A stretch of 42,282 bases of DNA from Nocardia testacea NBRC 100365 (GCF_000308775.1 NZ_BAGJ01000104.1:1-42282); one strand, 5' to 3'. Positions 8,558 through 19,262 are shown, counted from the stretch's first letter. Numbers and translations are program-made. The notes: a model not told the origin generated them from the letters alone.

Positions 8558-9177
8558 AGACGAGACTCCAATCGGTGGAACAAAAATTCGACGAGCGTGA
8601 TCAGCGACTGCAGGCAGGTGCGCCGATCACGGGCGTCGAGGGCGATGAGCGGAGTGTCGTCGGTCAGGTCGAGCGCCTCGCGCACTTCCGACAGCGGGAA
8701 GCGGTTCGAACCCTCGAACTCGTTCACGCCGACCGCGTACGGCACACCACGCTCCTCGAGTACGGCCAGTACCTCGTCGGCCTTCTCGATTCGCCGGGTG
8801 TCCACCAGGACCAGGGCACCGAGTGCGCCCTTGGCCAGTTCCTCCCACAGCGGAATGAATCGCTGCTGGCCCGGCGTACCGAAGAGGTACAGGGCCAGTT
8901 CGGGATTGAGTGTGATACGGCCGAAATCCATCGCGACCGTGGTCTGCGTTTTCGATCCCAGCCCGCCCAGATCGTCGATGCCGACGCTGGCCTCGGTGAT
9001 GGTCTCCTCGGTACGCAGCGGTTTGATCTCGGAGATACTGCTCACGAAGGTGGTCTTGCCGACGCCGAAATTACCGGCCACCAGCAATTTCACCGAGCGG
9101 GTCACCGTCTCCGGCACATAGTCGACCGCGCGGCCGTATTCCGCGGACCGATCAGGCCGGGAGAGCACGGAGCCCAT
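8554..9177 (-). CDS. cvnD: Ras-like GTPase of the conservon
   Basis: The 207-residue small GTPase has Walker A GNFGVGKTT (35-43), a switch-II region reading FGTPGQQRF (99-107) and a degenerate base-recognition motif at VNEFEG (151-156), where NKxD is usual. These deviations are typical of the CvnD/MglA-like actinobacterial group. In Streptomyces, CvnD binds and hydrolyses GTP and associates with CvnA-C at the membrane. It overlaps cvnC by 26 nt and the following P450 gene by 4 nt. No lipid-attachment signal is visible. Confidence 0.94.
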   Translation of the reverse strand: MGSVLSRPDRSAEYGRAVDYVPETVTRSVKLLVAGNFGVGKTTFVSSISEIKPLRTEETITEASVGIDDLGGLGSKTQTTVAMDFGRITLNPELALYLFGTPGQQRFIPLWEELAKGALGALVLVDTRRIEKADEVLAVLEERGVPYAVGVNEFEGSNRFPLSEVREALDLTDDTPLIALDARDRRTCLQSLITLVEFLFHRLESRL

Positions 9178-9499
9178 TGAGTACCTCCTCGAGCAGGGCG
9201 ATCTCCGGCATTATTTCCGCCGGGGTCGGGATATTGAGATGTCCGCTGTCCAGCAGGTCGGACACGACGATCGTCACCACCGACGGCGGGAGGTCGAGAT
9301 AGGCGGCGACCTCCGCTATCGACAGGGCGCCGCGGGCGCAGACATCGACCACCCGGCGCGCATCCGGTGTAGAGCCCGGCGCCGGATCTCCGACGGCGAC
9401 GACCAGGGTGACCAGGCCGAGCTCACGGGTCGGACGGGAGCGTCCGCCGGTCCGCACATACGCGCGGACCAGGTCTGGATCACGCCGCGACCGGCTCAT
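9152..9499 (-). CDS. cvnC: DUF742 conservon protein
   Basis: This is a 115-residue DUF742 protein: a basic N-terminus with RAYVRTGGRSRPTRELGLVT, then a winged-helix-like part (ALSIAEVAAYLDLPPSVVTIVVSDLLDSG, split here by its two helices). DUF742 proteins are found almost only beside CvnA/B/D homologues and are thought to belong to the same membrane complex. The ATG overlaps the cvnB stop by 4 nt (ATGA), so translation is probably coupled. The winged-helix look hints at nucleic-acid or protein binding, but DNA binding has not been shown to my knowledge. Confidence 0.92.
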   Translation of the reverse strand: MSRSRRDPDLVRAYVRTGGRSRPTRELGLVTLVVAVGDPAPGSTPDARRVVDVCARGALSIAEVAAYLDLPPSVVTIVVSDLLDSGHLNIPTPAEIMPEIALLEEVLNGLRALPA

Positions 9500-9930
9500 T
9501 GCAGATCGCCGCCGTGTGCGCCTCTGCGGGGCTCGCTCCCGAGCTCGTGGCCGACCCGGCCGGCGAGCTCGTTCATCCGGTGGGCGATCAGGCCCACATC
9601 GATATCGGTCATGGTCGCCACACCCAGGAGCGCGCCTTCGCCCGCCGCGGTGATCATGATCATGCCCTGGTCGTACTCGGTCATGTTCTGCCGCACATCG
9701 TTTCCGTTGCTACCGCAGAACTCGCCGAGCGCCTTACCGAGTGAACGCAACCCGGAGGCCGCGGCGGCGAATCGCTCGGCATCGTCTTTCGCGATACCCG
9801 CCGAATGGGCGATGCGCAGCCCGTCCTCGGACAACAGGACGGCGAATCGGACGCCGGGAACCTCGAGATCGTCCAGTAACCAGCCCAGTTTGTTGGTGCT
9901 GTCGGATACCACTGTCCTCGGTGAACCCAT
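9496..9930 (-). CDS. cvnB: Roadblock/LC7 domain protein of the conservon
   Basis: The 144-residue protein has a single Roadblock/LC7 domain (about 10-120). It includes LDDLEVPGVRFAVLLSEDGL, an internal AAAASGLRSLGKALGEF helix, and MTDIDVGLIAHRM near the end. Such proteins dimerise and regulate small Ras-like GTPases, as MglB does for MglA; here the partner is CvnD. The ATG shares one base with the cvnA stop (TGATG). Start and length agree with other conservons. Confidence 0.93.
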   Translation of the reverse strand: MGSPRTVVSDSTNKLGWLLDDLEVPGVRFAVLLSEDGLRIAHSAGIAKDDAERFAAAASGLRSLGKALGEFCGSNGNDVRQNMTEYDQGMIMITAAGEGALLGVATMTDIDVGLIAHRMNELAGRVGHELGSEPRRGAHGGDLQ

Positions 9931-11510
9931 CAGGATGTCATCCCTTCGGTGTGTTCGGATGCGGCGGCACGGCCGCTCTTGGAGCCGCTCTGCCAGGCAG
10001 CGGCGATATCGGGGCGGGGCTGCCCCGGTTCGGTCCTGTCCTGTCCGGACACGCGATCGTTGATGTCATCAGGGACGGCCGCGGCACGGCGCCGGCGCCG
10101 GGGGAGACCGCCGCTGGTGATGTCGTGGACTGTCGTACGCTGCTCGCTCTCGGTCTCGTCGATGCCACCTGCCGCCGAAGTCCGCTCGGCAGGCCGGGAG
10201 CTCTCGGACACAACCGGTATCGCGGCATGCGCGCCGGTGCTCGTCGCCGAATGCGCTCCGATACCGGACGATACGGCGTTCCCGACCAAGGCGTTACCGG
10301 AGCTTCCCGATACCGACGAGGCCTGGCCGCCGGGGACCGCGGCGAGTTCCCGCGGCGCCGACGCGCCGACGGGTGCCGCGGCGTCGTTGTCCTGGTTGGC
10401 CTTCGGTGCGACCAGCAGTGCCTCCGGGATATAGACCATGGCGCGCATACCGCCGTAGGCGTTCGGTCCGTCGATGTAGACGGTGAACCCGTAGCGGCGG
10501 GCGAGCGCGGCGATACCCGGGAAACCGACCTTGGGGGCCGGGCCCAGCTGATGGATGTCGATCGAGCGTTCGTTGGCCAGGACCTGGCGGGCCTCTTCCA
10601 TCTGCTCGGCGTTCATCCGCACGCCGGCGTCGTCGACGATCACGGTCACACCGTGATGGCCTTCCTGGAAGGTCACGTCCACGAAGGAGGTCGGCGGCGA
10701 GTAGCGCAGCGCGTTGTCGATGAGCGAGGCCAGTGTGTGCACCAGCGGTTCCACCGCACGACTGATGACGATGCGGTCGAGCTGGGACGGGCGCACCCGC
10801 AGGTAGTCACGGACACGACCGGTCGCACCACCGACGACGTCGGTGAGCGACTGGGCGGGCCAGCGGCGTCCGGGCAGACCACCACAGACGATCACGTAGG
10901 ACTGCGCCTGGCGGATCATCTGCTGCACGGTGTGGTCGATCCGGATGAGGGTCTCGTAGACGCGGTCGTCGCGGTGTTCGCGGAGCGCGGAGCTCACGAC
11001 CTGGGAGACGTCGGCTCCCAGGCTCACCACGGAGGTGCCGAACGAGCGGACCGCGGCGCTGGTCGCCTCACGCGCAAGGGTTTCCGAGCGTTCGCGGCCG
11101 GCGTCGGCCTCGGTGCGCACGTTCCGCTCGGCGGCCGCGACGGCGGTACGGACCTGCTCCTCCATCTCCCGGGTGACGGCTTCGCGGGTTTCGCTCTGGA
11201 TCGTCCGCAGGTCCTCGGTGACCCGGTCGACGATCCAGCGCAGGCACTGGGCGAAGCGCGAATTCTCCAGTCCGGGGGGCACTTCGGGAGCCACGGCGGT
11301 CTGCTCGAACCGGCGGGTGGACTCCGAGAGGGCGGGCAACGTGCTGGCCGCGAGATGCTCGAGCGCATCCTCGCGTACGGCTAGTTCCCGCTCGAGCACA
11401 TCGAGTCGTTTCTGTTGGTCTCGCACGGCCCGAACGGCGTACCACGCCACGCCGAGCACCAATATGGGGGCGAGTATCCAGGGAAGCAGCACGGCGGTAT
11501 TCAGATTCAT
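9930..11510 (-). CDS. cvnA: Conservon sensor-kinase-like membrane ATPase
   Basis: This 526-residue protein opens the operon. It has one N-terminal membrane span (about 7-27), with almost no extracytoplasmic domain, then long Glu/Arg-rich helices likely to be coiled coil (30-60, 100-150). A dimerisation-like helix contains His193, followed by an HATPase_c domain (about 255-362) with N-box SLIDNALRYSPP (Asn266) and a G1-like VDDAGVRM. The second Gly of G1 is replaced by Arg, and a degenerate GFPGIAAL stands for G2. A disordered Ala/Ser/Arg-rich tail of some 160 residues ends the protein. CvnA proteins resemble histidine kinases but act with CvnB-D rather than with a response regulator; none is seen here. 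Confidence 0.92.
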   Translation of the reverse strand: MNLNTAVLLPWILAPILVLGVAWYAVRAVRDQQKRLDVLERELAVREDALEHLAASTLPALSESTRRFEQTAVAPEVPPGLENSRFAQCLRWIVDRVTEDLRTIQSETREAVTREMEEQVRTAVAAAERNVRTEADAGRERSETLAREATSAAVRSFGTSVVSLGADVSQVVSSALREHRDDRVYETLIRIDHTVQQMIRQAQSYVIVCGGLPGRRWPAQSLTDVVGGATGRVRDYLRVRPSQLDRIVISRAVEPLVHTLASLIDNALRYSPPTSFVDVTFQEGHHGVTVIVDDAGVRMNAEQMEEARQVLANERSIDIHQLGPAPKVGFPGIAALARRYGFTVYIDGPNAYGGMRAMVYIPEALLVAPKANQDNDAAAPVGASAPRELAAVPGGQASSVSGSSGNALVGNAVSSGIGAHSATSTGAHAAIPVVSESSRPAERTSAAGGIDETESEQRTTVHDITSGGLPRRRRRAAAVPDDINDRVSGQDRTEPGQPRPDIAAAWQSGSKSGRAAASEHTEGMTS

Positions 11511-11663
11511 CAGCTTTCTCGTCGTTGACGGGGCTCGAGGCGCGCCACGCGGTGCCGTGGCATGCCACGGCGCTTCGTCTCGCCTTCCTCGCGACGCCGA
11601 CCATGTTCGCCCCTGGCCGGATGAGGTCCGTGCCGGGCACCGCGGTAACGGTCGGTGACATAT

Positions 11664-11701
11664 CCCTTAGTTACTTTCGGCTACCCGAAAGTAACTAAGG
11701 G
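11664..11701. promoter_or_regulatory. Perfect 17-bp inverted repeat upstream of cvnA
   Basis: The arms CCCTTAGTTACTTTCGG (11664-11680) and CCGAAAGTAACTAAGGG (11685-11701) are exact reverse complements around a 4-nt loop. The repeat lies 154 nt upstream of the cvnA start. The arms are unusually AT-rich for this genome, and no U-tract follows on either side. A TACTTT hexamer within each arm fits the actinobacterial -10 pattern TANNNT. The likeliest reading is an operator for a dimeric repressor controlling the conservon. A terminator is less likely, because no gene ends nearby. Confidence 0.6.
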
Positions 11702-12210
11702 ACAAGTCATTCGGCCGATCGATGACCATCGGAGCACACCCTCCGATGGCCCGGAACCCGACGACTCGCTCACAGTAGCAGCATTGTGGTGAACTCTCTC
11801 AATAACGGCCGATAATCGATTGTCACCTTTCCGTGATAGGGCCGCGACCTCGCAGAATGCGCAAAGGTATTGCGACGGTGAAGATCACGACCACAGGGCC
11901 CCGCGGGGGCCGCACGCGCAACCGGGGGTGCTCCAACGCACACCGTGATCGCATCCCCTATCACCAGGGGCGGAGCACCGAAAGAAGACCGAACGGTCGG
12001 CGATTGGCGGCGGGCCCGGAAAATTGATATCAAGACAGGTCCAATACTGCCCGGCGCCGCCCGAATCGGGTCCGGCCCCCGGCCGAATTGCCCCAATGCG
12101 CGCTTCCCGGCGGGCGGACGACGATCACCACCGAGAGGTGGAAAGCCGTATTCCGCTAAAGCCCCGGCATTAGCGGGGGAAATGCCACCGCGACGCCGGA
12201 ACGGCCGACC

Positions 12211-12268
12211 GGTCCGTACCAGCGGCCCGCTTCCCGGCCTTCTGTCCGCACCAATTCGGGTACGGACC
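12211..12268. repeat. Spaced 10-bp inverted repeat downstream of sufT
   Basis: GGTCCGTACC (12211-12220) and GGTACGGACC (12259-12268) are perfect inverted copies 38 nt apart. They may pair in the untranslated tail beyond the suf terminator. Role unknown. Confidence 0.4.
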
Positions 12269-12271
12269 AGA

Positions 12272-12303
12272 ACGCGACGACGACCTGTCGGTCGCCGTCG
12301 CGT
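12272..12303 (-). terminator. Terminator hairpin of the suf operon
   Basis: On the leftward transcript a 14-bp stem, with a single G-U pair and otherwise Watson-Crick, closes a GACA loop. It begins 30 nt after the sufT stop codon. There is no U-tract, as is usual in this group. Length, tight loop and position make it a convincing terminator. Confidence 0.6.
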
Positions 12304-12333
12304 GGGTGTTGCGCGCGGGTGGGTACGCGGGCC

Positions 12334-12723
12334 TCAGACCGTGAAGCCGAGCGCCCGCAGCTGTTCCCGGCCGTCCTCGGTGATCTTGTCCGGACCCCAC
12401 GGCGGCATCCAGACCCAGTTGATCTTCAGATCGTCGACCAGCCCACTGCGTACCAGGGCATTGCGCGACTGATCCTCGATCACATCGGTGAGCGGGCAGG
12501 CGGCCGAGGTCAGCGTCATATCCAGCACCGCGGTGGTCTCCTCGACCCGCATTCCGTAGACCAGACCGAGATCCACGACGTTGATACCGAGTTCGGGATC
12601 GACCACATCGCGCATCGCCTCCTCGATATCGGCGAGCTGCGCCAGATCCTCGGCCGAGAGTTCGGCTTCGGGGCCGGCCGGTTGCTCCGGCGCGGTGGCC
12701 TCGGTGGCAGGAGTGTCGGTCAT
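12334..12723 (-). CDS. sufT: SufT, MIP18/DUF59 Fe-S maturation factor
   Basis: The 129-residue protein has an acidic Ala/Glu-rich N-terminal tail (1-35) and then a DUF59 domain. The domain contains the hallmark AMRDVVDPELGINVVDLGLVYG, divided here between helix and strand, and LTSAACPLTDVIEDQ, where the conserved Cys lies in the ACPL turn. SufT proteins help deliver or mature Fe-S clusters rather than build the scaffold. The ATG overlaps the sufU stop by 4 nt (ATGA). It is the last gene of the operon, corresponding to Rv1466 in M. tuberculosis, with a hairpin just after the stop. Confidence 0.94.
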   Translation of the reverse strand: MTDTPATEATAPEQPAGPEAELSAEDLAQLADIEEAMRDVVDPELGINVVDLGLVYGMRVEETTAVLDMTLTSAACPLTDVIEDQSRNALVRSGLVDDLKINWVWMPPWGPDKITEDGREQLRALGFTV

Positions 12724-13223
12724 GCTGTTTCCCCGTTCCGTGATCGGTCGGTAGCGGACGCACCGGGCCCCGCGGCGGAATCGGCCGCGCCGTCGACCCG
12801 CAGCACCGCGTCCTTGAACGCCATCCAGCCCAGCAGTGCGCATTTCACCCGGGCCGGGTATTTGGCGACACCGGCGAACGCGATTCCATCGCCGATGACG
12901 TCCTCGTCGCCCTCGACGGTACCCCGGCTGCCGATCATCTCGTTGAACGAGTCGACCACACCCAGCGCCTCCACCACCGGTAATCCGATCACCTGATCGG
13001 TGAGCACCGATACCGAGGCCTGGCTGATCGAGCAGCCCTGGCCGTCGTAGGACACATCCTCGACCGCGCCGTCGTCGCCGAGCCGCACCCGCAGCGTGAC
13101 CTCGTCACCGCAGGTGGGGTTCACGTGGTGCACCTCGGCGCCGAACGGCTCCCGCAGGCCGCGGTTGTGCGGATGCTTGTAGTGATCCAGGATCACTTCC
13201 TGGTACATCTGCTCCATGCGCAT
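12720..13223 (-). CDS. sufU: SufU sulfurtransferase/scaffold protein
   Basis: The 167-residue protein begins MRMEQMYQEVILDHYKHPHN, the standard SufU N-terminus. It has the metal-site residues Cys38 and Asp40 (PTCGD), Cys64 (GQGCSIS) and Cys128 (VKCALLGW). In Gram-positives SufU takes persulfide sulfur from SufS and passes it to SufBCD. It starts 3 nt after the sufS stop; a second in-frame ATG at 13217 is less like the family. About 30 extra C-terminal residues, rich in Ala and charged residues, follow the core. Confidence 0.95.
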   Translation of the reverse strand: MRMEQMYQEVILDHYKHPHNRGLREPFGAEVHHVNPTCGDEVTLRVRLGDDGAVEDVSYDGQGCSISQASVSVLTDQVIGLPVVEALGVVDSFNEMIGSRGTVEGDEDVIGDGIAFAGVAKYPARVKCALLGWMAFKDAVLRVDGAADSAAGPGASATDRSRNGETA

Positions 13224-13226
13224 GTT

Positions 13227-15252
<2,026 letters not shown>

Positions 15253-15296
15253 AGGGTGTCGAATTCCTTCGGTGGTCTGGGAGGCCGGGTGGTCGG

Positions 15297-16511
15297 TCAG
15301 GCGCCGATCGCGGCGAGTTCGGCTTCGATGGCCGCCTCGAGCCGCTCGGCGACCTCACCGACTCCGATCTTCTGGATGATCTCGTGGAAGAAACCGCGCA
15401 CCACCAGGCGGCGGGCGGCGTCTTCCGGAATACCGCGGGCACGCAGATAGAACAGCTGCTCGTCGTCGAACCGGCCGGTCGCCGAGGCGTGGCCCGCGCC
15501 GACGATCTCACCGGTCTCGATCTCCAGGTTCGGCACCGAATCGGCACGGGCGCCGTCGGTGAGTACCAGGTTACGGTTGATCTCGAACGTATCGGTTCCC
15601 TCGGCCGCGGCCCGGATCAGCACATCGCCGACCCAGACCGTGCGGGCATCGCCCTTGGGCGAATGGGGATCGCCCTGGAGCGCGCCCTTGTACAGCACGT
15701 TCGATTTGCAGTGCGGTACCGCGTGATCGACCAGCAGACGCTGTTCGAAATGCTGGCCGGCGTCGGCGAAGTAGAGACCGAGCAGTTCGGCGTCACCGCC
15801 CGGGCCCGCGTAACGGACATTGCCGGTGAGCCGGACCAGGTCGCCGCCGAGGGTGACCGCGGTGTGCCGCAGCACCGCGTCACGCCCCACCAGGGCGTGA
15901 TGGGCGGTGGCGTGCACGACGTCGTCGGCCCAGTCCTGGACCGCCACCACGGTCAGCTTGGCGCTGTCGCCGAGCACGAATTCGACGTTCTCGGCGTAGG
16001 TTCCGCTGCCGCGCTGGTCGATCACCACGGTGGCGACGGCGAATTCGGCCAGCCGCACCTGGAGGTGACCGTAGGCGGTCTTCCCCTCGCCGGGCCCGGT
16101 GATCCGCACGACGACGGGTTCGGCGACCTCGGTCTCCTTGCCCACCGAGAGAATCGTCGCCTGCTCGAATCCGGAGTACGCCTGCGCGGCGACCCGGTCC
16201 GACGGCGTGCCGCCCTGCCCGAGCCGGGAATCGTCGCGGCCCACCGTTTCCACGGTGACCCCGGCGACCTGCCCGACCTCGACCCCGGCCTGCCCATCGG
16301 CGGTCGCGGTGCCGTTGTGCAGACCGCGCAGCCGGCGCAGCGGGGTGAACCGCCAGGCCTCGTCCTTACCGGAGGGGATCTCGAAGGCGTTCACATCGAA
16401 GGAGGTGAACACCTCCCCCTTGTTGATCGCCGGCGTACGAGCCTCGGCGGCCTCGGAAAGGTTCGAGGGACCACTGGCTGTGTCGATCGGTTCGCTCGCA
16501 AGCTCGCTCAC
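15297..16511 (-). CDS. sufD: SufD scaffold subunit
   Basis: This 404-residue SufB/SufD beta-helix protein has the SufD ending: VGAGHASATGRFDDEQLFYL, with the conserved His, then a C-terminal helical part. The N-terminal AFEIPSGKDEAWRFTPLRRL is the family's substrate-side helix. It pairs with SufB and SufC in a SufBC2D complex in which the cluster is built. The GTG start shares one base with the sufB stop (TAGTG), so translational coupling is likely. Confidence 0.96.
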   Translation of the reverse strand: MSELASEPIDTASGPSNLSEAAEARTPAINKGEVFTSFDVNAFEIPSGKDEAWRFTPLRRLRGLHNGTATADGQAGVEVGQVAGVTVETVGRDDSRLGQGGTPSDRVAAQAYSGFEQATILSVGKETEVAEPVVVRITGPGEGKTAYGHLQVRLAEFAVATVVIDQRGSGTYAENVEFVLGDSAKLTVVAVQDWADDVVHATAHHALVGRDAVLRHTAVTLGGDLVRLTGNVRYAGPGGDAELLGLYFADAGQHFEQRLLVDHAVPHCKSNVLYKGALQGDPHSPKGDARTVWVGDVLIRAAAEGTDTFEINRNLVLTDGARADSVPNLEIETGEIVGAGHASATGRFDDEQLFYLRARGIPEDAARRLVVRGFFHEIIQKIGVGEVAERLEAAIEAELAAIGA

Positions 16512-17947
16512 TAGCCGACGGCTCCTTCCATCTGCAGTTCGATCAGGCGGTTGAGTTCCAGCGCGTACTCCATCGGGAGTTCCTTGGCGATGGGCTCGAC
16601 GAAGCCGCGCACCACCATGGCCATCGCCTCGTCCTCGGTCATCCCGCGGCTCATGAGGTAGAACAGCTGGTCCTCCGACACCTTGGACACCGTCGCCTCG
16701 TGACCCATGGTCACGTCGTCCTCACGGATGTCGACATAGGGATAGGTGTCGGACCGGCTGACGGTGTCGACCAGCAGCGCATCGCATTTCACGGTCGATT
16801 TGGATCCGTGGGCGCCCTTGTTGACCTGCACCAGGCCGCGGTAGGACGCGCGGCCGCCGCCCCGTGCCACCGACTTCGACACGATGGTCGAGGAGGTGTG
16901 CGGGGCCAGGTGCACCATCTTGGCGCCGGTGTCCTGGTGCTGGCCCTCACCGGCGAACGCGACGGAGAGCACCTCGCCCTTGGCGTGCTCACCGGTCATC
17001 CACACGGCCGGGTACTTCATGGTGACCTTGGAGCCGATATTGCCGTCGATCCACTCCATGGTGGCGCCGGCTTCGGCCTTGGCCCGCTTGGTGACCAGGT
17101 TGTAGACGTTGTTCGACCAGTTCTGGATGGTCGTGTAGCGGCAGCGGCCGCCCTTCTTCACGATGATCTCGACGACCGCCGAGTGCAGCGAATCGGATTT
17201 GTAGATCGGCGCGGTGCAGCCCTCGACGTAGTGCACGTAGGCGCCCTCGTCGACGATGATCAGGGTCCGCTCGAACTGGCCCATGTTCTCGGTGTTGATC
17301 CGGAAGTAGGCCTGCAGCGGGATATCCACGTGCACGCCGGGCGGCACGTAGATGAAGGAGCCACCCGACCACACCGCGGTGTTCAGCGCGGAGAACTTGT
17401 TGTCCCCGGCCGGGATGACCGTGCCGAAGTACTCACGGAAGATCTCCGGATGCTCCTTCAGCGCGGTATCGGTGTCGAGGAAGATGACGCCCTGCTGCTC
17501 CAGGTCCTCCCGGATCTGGTGGTAGACGACTTCGCTCTCGTACTGGGCGGCGACACCGGAGACCAGCCGCTGCTTCTCCGCCTCCGGGATACCCAGCTTG
17601 TCGTAGGTGTTGCGGATGTCCTCGGGCAGGTCTTCCCAGCTCTCGGCCTGCTTCTCGGTCGAGCGCACGAAGTACTTGATGTTGTCGAAGTCGATACCGT
17701 CGAGGTTGGAGCCCCAGTTCGGCATGGGCTTGCGGTCGAAGATGCGCAGCGCCTTGAGCCGGTTCTCCAGCATCCAGGCCGGTTCGTCCTTCTTGGCCGA
17801 GATATCGCGAACGACCTCCTCGGAGAGACCACGCTGCGCGCTGGCTCCGGCCGCATCCGAGTCGGCCCAGCCGTAACCGTATTTACCCAGTGAGGCAATG
17901 GCCTCCTCCTGGGTGAGCGGTGGCACCTGGTCGGTGGTGGTCGTCAT
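16511..17947 (-). CDS. sufB: SufB scaffold subunit (intein-free)
   Basis: The 478-residue protein contains the SufB core with [20 protein letters not shown] and the C-terminal [20 protein letters not shown]. It is the main scaffold on which [Fe-S] clusters form. The frame is continuous and of normal length, so the intein known in M. tuberculosis SufB is absent here. The ATG overlaps the sufR stop by 4 nt (ATGA). The order sufR-B-D-C-S-U-T is the standard actinobacterial one. Confidence 0.97.
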   Translation of the reverse strand: MTTTTDQVPPLTQEEAIASLGKYGYGWADSDAAGASAQRGLSEEVVRDISAKKDEPAWMLENRLKALRIFDRKPMPNWGSNLDGIDFDNIKYFVRSTEKQAESWEDLPEDIRNTYDKLGIPEAEKQRLVSGVAAQYESEVVYHQIREDLEQQGVIFLDTDTALKEHPEIFREYFGTVIPAGDNKFSALNTAVWSGGSFIYVPPGVHVDIPLQAYFRINTENMGQFERTLIIVDEGAYVHYVEGCTAPIYKSDSLHSAVVEIIVKKGGRCRYTTIQNWSNNVYNLVTKRAKAEAGATMEWIDGNIGSKVTMKYPAVWMTGEHAKGEVLSVAFAGEGQHQDTGAKMVHLAPHTSSTIVSKSVARGGGRASYRGLVQVNKGAHGSKSTVKCDALLVDTVSRSDTYPYVDIREDDVTMGHEATVSKVSEDQLFYLMSRGMTEDEAMAMVVRGFVEPIAKELPMEYALELNRLIELQMEGAVG

Positions 17948-18798
17948 TCGGCGCTCCTTCCGGAGTCGTTCGGTGCGTCCGCTGCGGGCTGTGCAGCGGT
18001 TGCAGGTGAAGCGTGCTTCGATCGGTCGGCAGCCGCCGTCGGCAGCACCGTCAGCGGTACGTGGGTGGTACAGGCGCAGTCACCGTTGGCGATGGTGGCC
18101 AAGCGCTGCACATGGGTGCCGAGAACCTCCCGGAAGGCCTCGAGTTCGGCCTCACACAGTTCGGGAAATTCCTCGGCCACATGGGCGACCGGGCAGTGGT
18201 GCTGGCAGATCTGGACGCCCGCGCCCACCCGGCGGGTACTCGCGGCGAACCCCGCGCCCGAGAGCGCCGTAGCGATCTCGTCGGCCTTGGCGGCCGTCCC
18301 CGACTGCGCGGGATCCTCCACGACGCCGGGGTCTTCCGCCGCCGGCTCCACACGGTGACCGGGCAGCGGATCGATCCCGTCGACGAGCGTGCGTGCCCGT
18401 TTGCGGGCGAATTCGGTGACCGCTTCCTCCCCGCCGATCTCGCGCAGCTGCCGGATGGCCGCACCGGCGAGATCGTCGTAGGCGTGACCGAGCATGCCGC
18501 GCCCGGCCGCGGTGAGCTGGTACTGCTTGGCCGGCCGTCCGCGACCCTTCTGCTGCCAGGGCGCCGACCGCCCGGCGCGGGCCTGCCCCGATTCGATGAG
18601 CGCGTCCAGATGCCGGCGCACCCCGGCGGGGGCCAGGCCCAGGGCACTGCCTATCGCGGTCGCGGTGATCGGTCCCTCCTCCAGCAGCAGCCGGACGATG
18701 GCGGCACGGGTATGACCCTCGCCGCCGGTCGCGGGCACGCCGACGGACCCGGTGCCGGCCCGGTGACCAGCCCTTTCGTCCACATTCGGCAAACCCAT
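17944..18798 (-). CDS. sufR: SufR, Fe-S-sensing repressor of the suf operon
   Basis: The 284-residue protein has an N-terminal winged helix (about 30-95, with [20 protein letters not shown] and the wing [13 protein letters not shown]). Its C-terminal part carries cysteines 198, 202, 215, 241 and 243. The spacing C-x3-C-x12-C-x27-C matches the cluster ligands known in mycobacterial SufR; the Cys in between (241) is additional. Holo-SufR represses suf and loses its cluster under iron or oxidative stress. ATG 18798 was chosen, but GTG 18807 is also possible; neither has a clear ribosome-binding site. The start region overlaps or abuts a SufR-type operator, so autoregulation is likely. Confidence 0.93.
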   Translation of the reverse strand: MGLPNVDERAGHRAGTGSVGVPATGGEGHTRAAIVRLLLEEGPITATAIGSALGLAPAGVRRHLDALIESGQARAGRSAPWQQKGRGRPAKQYQLTAAGRGMLGHAYDDLAGAAIRQLREIGGEEAVTEFARKRARTLVDGIDPLPGHRVEPAAEDPGVVEDPAQSGTAAKADEIATALSGAGFAASTRRVGAGVQICQHHCPVAHVAEEFPELCEAELEAFREVLGTHVQRLATIANGDCACTTHVPLTVLPTAAADRSKHASPATAAQPAADAPNDSGRSAE

Positions 18799-18803
18799 AG
18801 TTT

Positions 18804-18818
18804 TCACAACATCAGTGT
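18804..18818 (-). promoter_or_regulatory. SufR operator
   Basis: Read on the minus strand, the sequence is ACACTGATGTTGTGA. This fits ACACT-N5-TGTGA, the site I recall being reported for M. tuberculosis SufR. It spans the alternative GTG start at 18807 and lies 5 nt upstream of ATG 18798. Bound SufR would therefore block transcription right at the gene start. Confidence 0.65.
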
Positions 18819-18836
18819 GGCGGAATTCGTTCCCGA

Positions 18837-18842
18837 AATCTA
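18837..18842 (-). promoter_or_regulatory. Possible -10 element of the suf operon
   Basis: TAGATT on the minus strand fits TANNNT and lies 18 nt upstream of the operator. Transcription would then start between the two. No clear -35 element was seen. Confidence 0.3.
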
Positions 18843-19256
18843 ATAAGGGTGCCCTGAGCAGGAGGGTCGGCGGCGCCGGCCGCGGTCGGCCCGGATCACC
18901 GAAATCGCCTGCTCGGGCGAGAAAGAGCCGTTCCCGGCTTTCCCGACGGATCGGCGCAGTGATGTGCTTCACTGCGACCGCGATCCGACCGGAGTGCGGA
19001 GTCGGCTGCCGCGGAGTTTGCTGTCCGGCTGCGCCGCCCCCCGCGCGGACACCCGCCGGAACCGCCGGGTGCACCCCGGCGCACGGCCCGGAGATCTCGC
19101 GCGGATCCACCGGCGCAGGCCCCTGGGCCGAAACGCCGGACACCACGGTAGCCAGAAGATGTCCGGCCCCGGAACCCGGCGCCGCGTTATGCGGTGGGCG
19201 CGCCCCGGAGCCCAGATGATGTCGCGGCCCGGACACCGGCAGCGCCCCCGGCGAAC

Positions 19257-19262
19257 TAGTCT
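19257..19262 (+). promoter_or_regulatory. Possible -10 element of mptB
   Basis: TAGTCT fits the TANNNT pattern and ends 8 nt before the GTG at 19271. If it is real, the transcript would be leaderless, and translation would begin at 19271 rather than 19265. Confidence 0.25.

Larger units (their letters stand above)
11511..12333. other. 823-nt intergenic region between cvnA and sufT
   Basis: No convincing gene was found; the short frames here have no family signature or ribosome-binding site. Base composition is lower in GC between about 11,660 and 12,060. The region holds the cvnA upstream sequence with a 17-bp inverted repeat. It also has a small hairpin at 12153-12176 (CCGCTAA / TTAGCGG, 10-nt loop), a spaced 10-bp inverted repeat and the sufT-side terminator hairpin; the last two are listed separately. 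A cvnA promoter is expected here. Confidence 0.6.

Noticed and set aside
11770..12096. Possible leftward gene of 108 codons in the cvnA-sufT gap
   Set aside because: No ribosome-binding site, no family pattern, and composition differs from coding regions nearby.
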